DNA from: Flavobacteriaceae bacterium 3519-10
GTDB lineage: Bacteria; Bacteroidota; Bacteroidia; Flavobacteriales; Weeksellaceae
NCBI GenBank assembly: GCA_000023725.1
Contig: CP001673.1
Coordinates: forward strand, 1,188,342-1,252,341
DNA: 64,000 nucleotides
Direction: 5' to 3'
A model generated the notes under the pieces. It saw only the letters and a list, made by a program, of their open reading frames with translations. It was not told the DNA's origin and searched no databases. The position numbers and the translations under genes are program-made. Position 1 is the stretch's first letter. Every line of letters begins with the position of its first letter. Positions 43,387 through 53,900 of the stretch are shown piece after piece.

Positions 43387-43929
43387 TTATTTTTTATGTT
43401 CGGATTTATACCACTTGAATAAACTCCAGATAAAAGTAATCAAACTTAAAATTCCGAAAATTAAAGTTATACAACTTCTTTGAGCAATATTTTTTTCTAA
43501 TGCATTTTGAGTAAAAGTATACGTCTTGCTTAAGAATACTCCTTCAGCGTAATTATAATTTAATTTATTTAAACTATCTATTTTTTCTTTAATTGGTTTA
43601 CTTGAAAACTGATTGCTATAATATAAGATTGTGTCTCGATGTTGATTATTAATATCTTTCTCAGTTTTATTACTTTTTGAGTAATAGAAGTATTTAATGT
43701 CTCCGTGTTTCAAGGAATCTTTGACTTCTTCATATAGATCTTTTGTTAAACCTAAATAATATCCATTTTTAGCTGCCAATTTTGCTTTGTTCTCATTTAA
43801 AAGATTCATTTCTTGGTTGTGCTTTGCAAGAAAAAGTGGTTCATATGAAAGACAAAAAGCAAATACCAATAGACTTAGGGTACAAATAAATTTCCAAAAG
43901 TTTGAAGTGTCTAATCCAATATTATTCAT
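43387..43929 (-). CDS. AT-rich orphan membrane protein with two helices
   Basis: Product of 180 aa from the ATG at 43929; the longer frame to 43995 passes through a GTTAG motif and is less likely. One helix lies near the N-terminus (about 12-30, FICTLSLLVFAFCLSY) and one near the C-terminus (about 148-172, CITLIFGILSLITFIWSLF), with a Lys/Asn/Tyr-rich loop of about 115 residues between them. Base composition is much more AT-rich than the efflux and DUF1810 genes around it. No family recognised. The upstream sequence shares a 17-base segment with the boundary of the lipoprotein at 29257. Confidence 0.65.
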   Translation of the reverse strand: MNNIGLDTSNFWKFICTLSLLVFAFCLSYEPLFLAKHNQEMNLLNENKAKLAAKNGYYLGLTKDLYEEVKDSLKHGDIKYFYYSKSNKTEKDINNQHRDTILYYSNQFSSKPIKEKIDSLNKLNYNYAEGVFLSKTYTFTQNALEKNIAQRSCITLIFGILSLITFIWSLFKWYKSEHKK

Positions 43930-44221
43930 TGTTGAATTTTGTTGGGGAAAATTGCTGCTAACTCGCTTATATATTACTTCGTCATACAAATACAACCTAT
44001 TTGGCAGGTGTTTGTCTGATGTTTATAAGACGTATTTCTAATCACTAAGATATAGATTTCCGCTTATAAATCATTTATCGGATTTATATATAGTCACGGT
44101 TCCCGGTTGGTACCGATTATACGCAATTTCTGTGTCTAGTTCTACCTAACGCCGAATCTTCTGGTAGCGTATTTGATTAAACAAATTCGCCAAGCCTAAT
44201 AAAATCCAAAAAATACACAGC
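43930..44221. repeat. Cassette-boundary motifs upstream of the AT-rich orphan (minus strand)
   Basis: On the minus strand GAGTTAGCAGCAATTTTC (43947-43964) precedes the orphan gene; it matches the sequence at 29205-29221 (copy A) at 14 of 17 bases over the shared part. A second CGTTAGG lies at 44145-44151. The 180 bp between the two contain no gene. This looks like a further trace of the CGTTAG-bounded insertions, in the opposite direction. Confidence 0.45.
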
Positions 44222-44665
44222 ATGAACCTTCAGAGATTTGTCGGTGCCCAGGAAGGAGTTTACGAAACTGCAGTTGAGGAGTTGCAGTCCGGGCGCAAGA
44301 AAAGCCACTGGATGTGGTTCGTGTTCCCTCAGCTCAAAGGGTTGGGTAAGAGCAGTACCGCAGAACATTACGGTATCGCAGATCTCGCCGAGGCCAAAGC
44401 GTATCTTGAACATCCCGTACTTGGCGCAAGGTTGCGTGAGATCACGGCGATCCTGCTGCACTTGGCCGTCACCGATGCGAGGGCAGTTTTCGGCACTCCG
44501 GATGACCTCAAACTTAAATCGTGCCTCACACTTTTTGCGCAGGTGAATCCTACGGAACATACCCTTTTTCACGAGGCGCTTGAACTTTGGTTTAATGGCA
44601 ATTCGGATGTTAATACGCTGGAGTTGCTTTATGGTAAACCGGGCTTCAGAACCGCTACCAATTAA
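44222..44665 (+). CDS. DUF1810-family protein
   Basis: Soluble protein of 147 aa matching DUF1810 throughout: LQRFVGAQEGVYETAVEEL, the highly conserved GRKKSHWMWFVFPQLKGLG, AKAYLEHPVLGARLREI, and FGTPDDLKLKSCLTLF. Length is standard. The family is widespread but its activity is not established to my knowledge. A single gene with no close partners; the next gene starts 106 bp downstream. Confidence 0.92.
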   Translation: MNLQRFVGAQEGVYETAVEELQSGRKKSHWMWFVFPQLKGLGKSSTAEHYGIADLAEAKAYLEHPVLGARLREITAILLHLAVTDARAVFGTPDDLKLKSCLTLFAQVNPTEHTLFHEALELWFNGNSDVNTLELLYGKPGFRTATN

Positions 44666-44771
44666 TTGCCTCATCCTGAGAAACGTCATTTGGCGTATCA
44701 AATATATTTATTACTTTAGCCGACCCTTAAGGGACCGGAACATTGCTGTTTTCAGGATGTTATAAAGTAGT

Positions 44772-45308
44772 ATGATTAAAGGACAGCTTGTTGAGATTCC
44801 CGCCACTTCCGCACTTTACCACAGTCCGAGGCCTGATCAGATGACCAGACCTGACGTGCTGCGCGGGCTTTCACCTCACCACAGATACTCACTTTTCGAT
44901 GGTTTTCTGGTTGGCGAACACCGCGGAACATCCACTTTTCAACTCGGGCAGCGGAAACGTATCGGCGTTGGCGGAAAAAGCGCTCCGCTTTACGTGATCG
45001 GAATCGATGACGCCGAAAACCGCGTCTTCGTGGGCCACGGAGATGATCATCCGGGACTGCTCAGCAAAGTGCTGTGCTTTAAAGCCTCACAATTCCATCT
45101 GGTTCAGAATCCATCATTCAATCAAAATCTTTCAGAAGAAGCTACACCCGTTGACGTTGTGTTTTCGGATGGGAAAAGGGCTGAAGCAAACATTTATTGT
45201 TTTGGCAGCGAACTTTTTCTCGAATTTAAAAAACCTGTTCCCATCCGTTTTTCAGCGTCTAACATCAGTGTATTTAAAGAAGATACGCTTATTGCAAACA
45301 TATTTTAA
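44772..45308 (+). CDS. Stand-alone MnmA-type beta-barrel domain protein
   Basis: Product of 178 aa. The segment FLVGEHRGTSTFQLGQRKRIGVGG followed by APLYVIGIDDAENRVFVG matches the middle and C-terminal region of tRNA 2-thiouridylase MnmA/TrmU, including the G-Q-R-x-x-x-G-x-G-G signature. The catalytic PP-loop ATPase domain and its Cys residues are absent. No upstream remnant is visible, and it starts with its own ATG. It might bind tRNA or modified nucleosides; function unknown. Confidence 0.72.
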   Translation: MIKGQLVEIPATSALYHSPRPDQMTRPDVLRGLSPHHRYSLFDGFLVGEHRGTSTFQLGQRKRIGVGGKSAPLYVIGIDDAENRVFVGHGDDHPGLLSKVLCFKASQFHLVQNPSFNQNLSEEATPVDVVFSDGKRAEANIYCFGSELFLEFKKPVPIRFSASNISVFKEDTLIANIF

Positions 45309-45325
45309 ACCCTTATAATTTGATT

Positions 45326-47065
45326 ATGAAACTAAAATTATCCTTTTTTCTGAGTTTATGCTCATTTGTTATTTTTGCCCAAAGTGCGCCTTCGTACTAT
45401 GACGGCGTAAATTTCAGCAAGACCGGCAACGCTTTAAAAGCTGACCTGGCAAGCCTGATCACTGCCACGCACACCAAAGTGATCTCGTATGATGAACTTA
45501 AAACCCTCATGCGAACCAGCGACGCAGACCCCGCTGTATCCGGAAATATGCTGATGATTTACGGATCGCAGGCTTCGGGAACCCATCAGCGGAGCCGCTC
45601 AGCAAACGGCAGCTGGAACCGTGAACACGTTTATGCAAAATCCAAAGGAACCCCAAACCTCGGTACTTCCGGGCCTGGTGCAGATGGCCATCATCTCCGT
45701 CCGTCCGATGTAACGCTGAACAGCACGCGCGGCAGTCTTCTGTTTGATGACGGCACCGGTGCAATGGCTTACAAAACCTCTCGCGGTGGCTGGTATCCTG
45801 GTGACGAATGGAAAGGTGATGTTGCAAGAATCCTGATGTACATGTACGTACGCTACAACGTACGCTGCCTTCCGCTTAACATTACCATGAATCCAAGCAC
45901 GTATTCGCAGGATTTCCCCGATATTCTGTTGAAATGGAATATCGAAGACCCGGTTTCCCCATTCGAAATCACCCGCAATAACGTGGTGGCACAGACGCAG
46001 AAAAACCGGAATCCGTTCATCGATAATCCATATCTCGCAACAGTGGTCTGGGGCGGCCCGGCGGCACAGAACAACTGGCCGGACACCTTCAGCGGCGGAA
46101 CAACTGGTGACACCGAAGCACCAAGTTCGCCACTGAACCTTACGGTTACAGACACCACATCTACCAGCATATCGCTTTCATGGGCAGCTTCTTCAGATAA
46201 TGTAGCTGTAAGCAGCTATCAGGTCTATGCCGATAATGTGCTTAAAGCCACGGTGTATAATACACTCGCAACCGTTACAGGCCTGAACCCGGCGACAACC
46301 TACAATTTCCATGTTGTGGCGAAAGACAGCAGCGGAAATGTATCTGAAAAAAGCGCAGCCGTACAGGGCACTACAAAGGAAGCGCCCGAAACCGGCACAT
46401 CGTGCGGCACCGAGGATTTCGAAAACATGCAGTCGGTATCGTCTTCATATTCTGAGAAAAACTGGAGCAGCAACGGTATCATCTGGACTGCGACCAACGC
46501 TAGGAATGATTCCCAGATTACGATCGACGGCTCAAAAGCTGTCTGCGTGAGAAAAGGTTCACTTAAATCATCTACAATTTCAGGTGGAATCGGATCGCTG
46601 ACAGTTACTACCTATCTTCCGTTTTCTGATTCTGCCGGAAACTATCTACTGAAAATCAATGGCGTCATGAAAGGGCAGATTCCGTACTCGAAAACTGCAA
46701 CCACTACCACCATTCAGAACATCAACGTAGAAGGCACTGTAGTGATTGAGCTTGTTGATGAAACCACCAATAACCGCGTTTCATTCGATAATCTTTCATG
46801 GACGTGCTATTCCGTACTTGGAAACGGTAATGTGGAGGTGAAGAATCAGAAATTCAGCGTATATCCCAATCCGACAACAAACCGTGAAATCTTTGTCAGC
46901 GGAATCGGGAGCCGCGAAACCGTAAATGTTTACAATATGGCTGGCCAGTTGGTTCAGACCATTACAAATGTGGACAACAACGGCAAAATAAACCTTACAA
47001 ACCTTCAGAAAGGGGTGTATTTTATCACCGCTAAAAACCAATCTGCGAAGTTGATTGTAGACTAA
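45326..47065 (+). CDS. Secreted endonuclease I with Fn3 domain and T9SS type A sorting domain
   Basis: Extracellular nuclease of 579 aa. Signal peptide 1-19 (ends VIFAQ); an Endonuclease_1 domain (about 20-235) with the active-site segment WNREHVYAKS, DGHHLRPSD and NSTRGSLLFDD; an Fn3 domain (about 260-345, APSSPLNLTVTDTTSTSISLSW); a beta-sandwich; and a type A sorting domain (FSVYPNPTTNREIFVSG, GQLVQTI, LQKGVYFITAKN). ATG at 45326 is used; a TTG two codons earlier is less likely. It probably degrades DNA outside the cell for nutrients or biofilm turnover. Confidence 0.92.
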   Translation: MKLKLSFFLSLCSFVIFAQSAPSYYDGVNFSKTGNALKADLASLITATHTKVISYDELKTLMRTSDADPAVSGNMLMIYGSQASGTHQRSRSANGSWNREHVYAKSKGTPNLGTSGPGADGHHLRPSDVTLNSTRGSLLFDDGTGAMAYKTSRGGWYPGDEWKGDVARILMYMYVRYNVRCLPLNITMNPSTYSQDFPDILLKWNIEDPVSPFEITRNNVVAQTQKNRNPFIDNPYLATVVWGGPAAQNNWPDTFSGGTTGDTEAPSSPLNLTVTDTTSTSISLSWAASSDNVAVSSYQVYADNVLKATVYNTLATVTGLNPATTYNFHVVAKDSSGNVSEKSAAVQGTTKEAPETGTSCGTEDFENMQSVSSSYSEKNWSSNGIIWTATNARNDSQITIDGSKAVCVRKGSLKSSTISGGIGSLTVTTYLPFSDSAGNYLLKINGVMKGQIPYSKTATTTTIQNINVEGTVVIELVDETTNNRVSFDNLSWTCYSVLGNGNVEVKNQKFSVYPNPTTNREIFVSGIGSRETVNVYNMAGQLVQTITNVDNNGKINLTNLQKGVYFITAKNQSAKLIVD

Positions 47066-47090
47066 TTGATATCTGTAAATTACAAAAGAG

Positions 47091-47117
47091 GCCGGGAAAT
47101 TATTTTCCGGCTTTTTT
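47091..47117 (+). terminator. Terminator after the endonuclease gene
   Basis: GCCGGGAAA-TTA-TTTTCCGGC (one G-T pair) followed by six T, 26 bp after the stop codon. Confidence 0.8.
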
Positions 47118-47236
47118 GTGCAGTAAATGTTTTTTTAACTGCTGCATTGGGATAAGCGCGGACGTTTTTGGCAAAAAAATTGATACGCACACCGTACATA
47201 ATCAACTTTAAATCATAACCTTAAACATTTTTTACG

Positions 47237-47848
47237 ATGAAAAATTCAGTTTTAGTCCTAATGTGTGCAGCCACGTTAATGGCTTGCAAAAAGAACGAAA
47301 CCACATCTACAGAAAGTAATACCGACAGTTCGATGATGACAGTTCCCGCCGACAGTGTGATGGCAGTGGATTCTACCACAATGTCGGGAATGGGCGATAA
47401 CCAAACCGGTAACCTCAGCGAGCAGGATAAGATGTTTGCGAATGAGGCTGCAAAAGGCGGTATGACCGAAGCGATGCTGGGCCAGCTCGGTGCCGATAAC
47501 GGAACCAATGCAAAAGTGAAATCGCATGGACAGATGATGGTGAGCGATCATACAAAAGCCAATCAAGAGCTGAAATCGTGGGCCGCGAGTGCTGGCTACA
47601 GCTTACCGGCGACTCCCGATGCCGCTCAACAGAAAATCGCTGAGGATTTAAGGGCCAAAAAAGGTGCGGAATTCGACAGAGCTTACACCGATATAATGGT
47701 CAGCGAGCATGAGAAAGCCATTAATTTATTTAGGAAACAATCCACGGATGGCAGTGATGCAGCGCTCAAGGCTTTTGCAACGAAGACACTGCCCACATTA
47801 GAGCAACACCTTCAGCACACCAAAGAAGCACGTGATGCGGTAAAATAA
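47237..47848 (+). CDS. DUF4142 outer-membrane lipoprotein
   Basis: Lipoprotein of 203 aa: signal MKNSVLVLMCAATLMAC with Cys17, a Ser/Thr/Asp-rich linker (about 18-60), then the DUF4142 four-helix, ferritin-like domain (DKMFANEAAKGGMTEAMLGQ, MMVSDHTKANQELKSWA, RAYTDIMVSEHEKAINLF, TLPTLEQHLQHTKEAR). Regularly spaced His and Glu residues resemble those of ferritin-like proteins, but metal binding is unproven. Single gene, closed by a strong terminator. Confidence 0.88.
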   Translation: MKNSVLVLMCAATLMACKKNETTSTESNTDSSMMTVPADSVMAVDSTTMSGMGDNQTGNLSEQDKMFANEAAKGGMTEAMLGQLGADNGTNAKVKSHGQMMVSDHTKANQELKSWAASAGYSLPATPDAAQQKIAEDLRAKKGAEFDRAYTDIMVSEHEKAINLFRKQSTDGSDAALKAFATKTLPTLEQHLQHTKEARDAVK

Positions 47849-47867
47849 ATATTTCGACATCATTAAA

Positions 47868-47896
47868 AAAAATCCCGCTGTTCAGGCGGGATTTTT
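47868..47896. terminator. Bidirectional terminator between convergent genes
   Basis: AAAAATCCCGC-TGTTCAG-GCGGGATTTTT: 11-bp stem with A and T arms serving both the DUF4142 gene (plus) and the giant surface protein (minus). Confidence 0.9.
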
Positions 47897-47962
47897 CAAT
47901 TCAGAAAGATCTGTCTTTCCTAAATCGTCTTTATTTTTAAAATAAAGATTAAAGCTGCGTTG

Positions 47963-50900
47963 CTAATTCCGGTTTTTCAGGGTGACATAGCCAGACAGGA
48001 TACGTCCGTCTGAAACCGTAATGTAGTACCAGTAGTTACCCGTCGGCAGGTTGCGGCCGGCATGCTGCCCGTTCCACGAGAAAATTCCTTTAACCTTTCG
48101 GTCAAGAACCACGGATCCGAACCGGTCCAGAACACGCACATGACTTTCAGGGTAATTTTCTATGCCTTCGATCATCCAGTTGTCGTTTACGCCGTCGCCG
48201 TTAGGTGAAAATACATTGGTGATCTTGAAGATTGTAAACGCTTTAATGGCTATTGCACACGGTTGTAATCCGCTGCGCACGTAGGCGAGGTGGTTTCCCA
48301 CAGGTACGTTATGGAACGTGTTTGAACTTTGCCACGTCGATCCGTCGATTGAATATTCAAGCGTTCCGCTACCAGTAGCGATGATCTGAACTGATGTATT
48401 TTCAATTTTAATCAAGGTAATCACCGGAAGTTCCACCTCTTTCACAGAGATTGTCTTCGTTGTCGTGCAACCTGAGGTATTCGTCACAGTCACGACGTAG
48501 GTGCCTACTTTACTGGCCTTAATGGTCTGCAGGCTGCTTTCGAAAACGCCGTTGTACATCCACGTGTAAGTTGAACCCGCGGCCAGGCTGCCCGCATCTA
48601 ACAGCACGGAACTTTCAGGACAGAAAACCGCATTTGCCGGAACATTAACCACAGGCGAAGCGTTGATCTGTACAGTAAGTTTCACTTTGGCGGAACACCC
48701 AACAGCCGATTTAATTTCTACGTAAATCAGATTAGAGCCCGCTGGGAGCAGCGCTTTCGTGGGATCGTCAATGCGCACCTGGCTGACAGTATAATATTCA
48801 TAGGTATAAAGTCCTGAATTAGGAACAATTGCGGATTGATACTGGGTAAGATCCACTTTTTTAGTGCCATTTTCATCTGAGCAAATTGCAGGTGCAGAGA
48901 AATCTACCGCGGGAATATTCGTCGTAACCAATGAAACTTTCACCTCCAGACGGCTAACGCTTTCGCATCCGTTTTGAACTTGAGTCCCGAAATACGTCGC
49001 GCCATCCTGCAGCAGCGTATTTGCAGATAACGGTACGCTGCTCATTGCTGTAGAAAACCATTTAATCTGATTGCCCGTTCCATTTAAATCGGAAACCTTC
49101 GCCATCTGGCTCACGCAGAAAACCTGAGCCGCCGGACCCGTTGGTGCTGCTGTGTTGTAGATGTTGATCAGTACCGGAAGCCTTTCACTTTCGCATGAAG
49201 ACAGCGTTTGTGTCACGTAATAAGTAGCCCCACCAATCAGCGCAGTACTGTCCGGCAATGGCGTACCACCGGTTTCGGCTGAGTACCATTTTGTTGAAGT
49301 TCCGCTCGCTGTAAGATGAGCAACGGTCGGGTTCTGTTGGATACAGAAGTTCTGTACAGCGTTCGCCAGCGGTTTAGGTGTTGGATTGCTGAAATTGTTA
49401 ATCGTTACCGAAGTTGCCGTTGAGATACAACCTAAAGTATTTTTTGTTTTAAGCAGATAAGTTTTCGGGGTAAGGCCTTTGAATATATTTGAGTTGTGCC
49501 ATGTCGCACCGTTATCGATACTGTACTGAGACTCATTTTCATTAAATGCAATTTCCCCGAATGGCTGATTACAGTTGATCTGAAGCACCGAAGCTGTTGG
49601 CTTTTTCGGCATGTCAGCCGGTACGTTGATCGTCACAGACACCGAACCGGATTCGCAGCCGGCACTGTTTCGCACTTTTACTAAGTAATTTCCAGGTGAA
49701 AGTGGCGCAGAAACCGCAGTGGAAGAGTAGCTCGAGCCTCCATCGAAACTGTACTGATGTTCAGTGGAAGTTATGGTGATAATTCCGAACGGATTGACGC
49801 ACGATACCGGTTGTGATACCAAAAACAGAGGCAAGGCAGGCGCGTTTGGCGGTGGGTCTACGGTCGCTGTAGTAGGAGGGGAGACGCATCCCGAAGCGGA
49901 AAGCTTGATACGCACCTGATAAACTCCGGGCGCGAGGTTCGCGGACGCCTGACTTGTCCAGGTTGCACCGTCGTCGAAACTGTAGAGTGCCGCCGCTGAA
50001 ATTACAGCCACGGTCCCGGTCACTGCTGCACAACCTGATGGAGCCGTTACCGAAATCTGTGGGGCTGCAGGCGTGGAAGGTTGAGGTTGCACAGTAGCCA
50101 CCGCCACATTAGAGAAACATCCTGCGGCATCTTTAATCATCAGACTGTAAGAGCCCGGCGCAAGACCCGTTTTGGTGTTCTGGGTTCCATATGTGAGTCC
50201 GTTGTCAAATGAATATTCGGCAGCGGGCGAACTAATGGTAATGCTTGCGAGCGCGGTGGCGCAGTTGGGCTGCGCAACGGTGTATGCGGGTTCCGGCAGG
50301 GGCGCCTGAGCAGTTACGGTTGCCGTCGCAGCTACCGAAAGGCAGCCTGCCGCATTTTTAATTTTAATTTTATAAACACCCGGACTGAGACCGCTTTTGG
50401 TATTTGAATATACGAACGTCAGTCCGTCATCGTAACTGTACGTAGCTGCGGCGGTGGTAACGGTAATCGAGCCGGTAGCTACGCTGCATGTAGGCTGAAC
50501 AACGGAAACTGCAGGTGCTGCAATACTTTGTCCGGAATCCAGAATAACTACAGTCGACACCGATTCGCAGCTGTAAGAGTTCATTTTCACGCGCAGAATA
50601 TACGTTCCCGCCCCTACATTTCTCTTTACAGGATCAGTGGTCCAGCTTGCACCGTCATTGAAAGTATAACTGACGCCAGGCGACGTAATTGTAATGCTGC
50701 CGTCCGTGGCATCACATGCACTAGGCTGGGTGACCGTAGCCACCGGTTTTGCCGGAATGACCGGTGCGGAACTGATGTACACGTAAGCACTTTGCGAAAC
50801 ACAGCCGGAACTGTTCTTAATAAGGATGTTATAGCTTCCGGAATTCAAATTATTTTTTACGGGATTCGTGGTCCAGGTAACGCCATTGTCGAAGCTGTAA

Positions 50901-53900
50901 AGGTCGGCTACGGTCTGGACGATAATTGTGCCTTTCGGTGCTGCACATGTCGGCTGAATTGTAGCATAGCTTGGCTGATTAAGATAGAATTTACTGATAG
51001 AGGTATAAGCGGTATGCGAGATACAGCCCGCGGCATTCTTAATTTTAATGTTGTAATAACCAGGCACCGGATTTAGAAGAACCGGACTTGTACCCCAGGT
51101 CGCTCCATTGTCAAAGGAATACTGTGCTGCCTGTGAAACTACGGTTATGCTGCCGCTGTCGGCACAAGTGGGCTGCACCGTTTTTATAAACGGTTGCGGC
51201 AGATAAAAGGTGGTCATATTCACGTAAAGTGAGTTCGGGTCAGACGTACAGTTCAGCGCGTTTTTAATCACGACATGATAATAACCTGAAGTCAGATCGG
51301 TTTTCTCGTTCGATGTTCCCCAAGTTGTGCCGCCGTCGAAGCTGTACATCGCAGCCGGAGTCATTATTTTAATACTGCCTTTCACGAGGCACGTCGGCTG
51401 AATAATCTGAACATCCGGATTAGGCAGGTAATACTTCCTTATTACTACATACACTGCAGCATACGTTGATTTGCATCCCAATGCATTCTGCACCATGATG
51501 TAATAATATCCATCCGCAAGATTGGTGAAACTGGAACTGGTACTCCAGGTTGAACCGCCATCAATACTGTATTTTGCTGCAGGAGTTGTGATGTTGATCG
51601 TGCCACCGGTTCCGCAGATTGGCTGCGTGACGGTGTATGTTGGATCGGGCAAACGGAACTCATTGATGATAACCGATGTGCTTGTTGAGGTGCAGCTCGC
51701 ATCTTTCACCATCACAGAAAAATAGCCCGAAGTGATATTGTTTTTTACCGGAGAAGTTGTCCACGTATAGCCGCCATCAAAACTGTAGGAGGTCGCGGGG
51801 GTCGTCACCGTAATGCTTCCCGGCGTGCCACACGTTGGCTCTACTACTGTAACGGACGGGCTTGCCAGATTTGTGGTACTCATGTACACATATTCCCCGC
51901 TGGAGACGCAGTTCGTGGCGTTTCTCACCTTTAAATTATAGCTGACAGTCGCAGTGAGATTATTGAAGACCGGCGTCGTGTGCCATGTGGCGCCACCATC
52001 AATACTGTAATAGGTAGCGGTTGAAGTAAACGTGATGCTGCCAACATTTCCACAACTTGGGTTTACAACAATATAGGTCGGTTCCGGAAGATAAACCTGG
52101 TTCAGATTTACTCCAACGGTTTCCGATAGGCAGTTCTGGGCGTTTTTAGTCACCACATTATAATAGTTTCCGCTTAAATTCGCAAATACATTGCTTGTGG
52201 ACCATGTAGTACCGCCATTTACACTGTACATGGCCGCTGCTGAATTTATCGTAATGCTGCCCTTCGAAGCGCAGGCTGGCTGTACCACGGTAATATCCGG
52301 CTTAGGAAGCTTCACCTCCGTAAGGTAAGCGTAGGTACTCTGGGATTTGCAGCCAATGCTGTTTTTGGTGAGAATTTGATAGGAACCGGCTGGAAGTGTT
52401 TTTGTATTTACCGTTCCCCAGGTAGTGCCGCCATCGAAACTGTAAAAATCTGAAACGGTGTTGATGGTGATACTCCCCGGATTCCCGCAGGTCGGATTAA
52501 CCACGGTATGAAAAGGCAATGGGAGAGTTGGTTCATAAAGTGTAACAGAAGCGATCTGCGACATACATCCGGCGGCATTTTTAATTCTGATCCTGTACGT
52601 TCCTGCCGGCAGGTCCTTCATATTGCTGGTACTCCAGGTCGTGCCGTTATCGAAACTGTACTGATCAGCCTCGGTACTGATGTAAATCGTTCCATTCTCA
52701 CCACAAGTTGGCTGTATTACGTCGTATTGTGGGGAGCTGTTCTGAAAAGGCTGCAGATAAACACTCTCAAAATAATAGGACGTACAACCCAGATTATTTT
52801 TAATGCCGACCGAAAAATAACCTGACACAAGATTGCTCAGCGTATTATTGGTTACCCAAGTCTGGCCGCCGTCGAAAGTATAAAAATCGGAAGGCGTGTT
52901 GATCGTGATGGATCCCCGCACCGTACAGGCAGGGTGTACAACGGTGTAATCAGCCATTCCAAGGGTATTACTGTTGATCCTTACATCCTGCGGATTAGAG
53001 ATACAACCCGAAATATCTTTTGTGCGGACGGAATATAGCCCGGGCTGCAGATTATCGGCGGTGGAACTGGTTACCCATGTAGTACCGTTGTCGAAACTGT
53101 AGTAGGCTGCCGAATTGCTTACCGTGATACTTCCGGTGTCCCCGCAAAATTTTGGCTGCGTAGAACTGCAACTTGGATAACCCGTTAGTACAGGCATAAT
53201 TATAACTTCCTGAGGATAGGATGTACAGTCGGTCGCGGTTTTAATAATTACTTTATAATTACCGGGATACAGACCTGTTTTAACGGGATTGGTTACCCAC
53301 GTTGCTCCGTTGTCGAAACTGTATTTTGCGGCAGGTGACGTGACCTTAATGGTGCCGGTGGATACGAAGCATGAAGGCTGTGTAATTTCAACAGTCGGTG
53401 TAACCGCCGTGGTGGAAGGTTCAATGGTCACAGTGGCAATACTCGCGCAGCCAAAGCTGTCAGTCACCGTCACCGAATACGTCCCGATAGCCGATACCGT
53501 AATGTTCTGTGTGGTTTCTCCGGTAGACCACAGATAGGTGGCGCCGCTCGATGCTTTAAGTTCGGTACTTCCGGAACATACATTCAGAACACCGGTGATA
53601 TTCGCGGTCGGATTTTTAACCTGAACATCCACTGGAATGATTTTATAGCAGCCCGCATCGCGCGAAACTCTAATATACAGCACTGTAGAAACGGTAGTAT
53701 AGGACGACGGAGAGGTAATTTCATTGGTATTGTTGAAAGCGCTGGCATAATCGGCAAAGTATTTAAAACTGAGGCCACTCGTGTTGGGTGTCACCTGCGC
53801 ATTGAAGTCGGTGAGGTTAAAAGTTTCGCTGCCATCCTTGTTGACGTCGCACTTAGAGATCAGCGCAGTGTTCACATTGATACTGCAACTGGTGGTACAG

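Noticed and set aside
49385-53400. Regular repeats that could suggest a CRISPR or other non-coding array
   Set aside because: The period is about 223 bp and the repeats are continuous codons of one 2407-aa frame; there are no short identical repeats with unique spacers.
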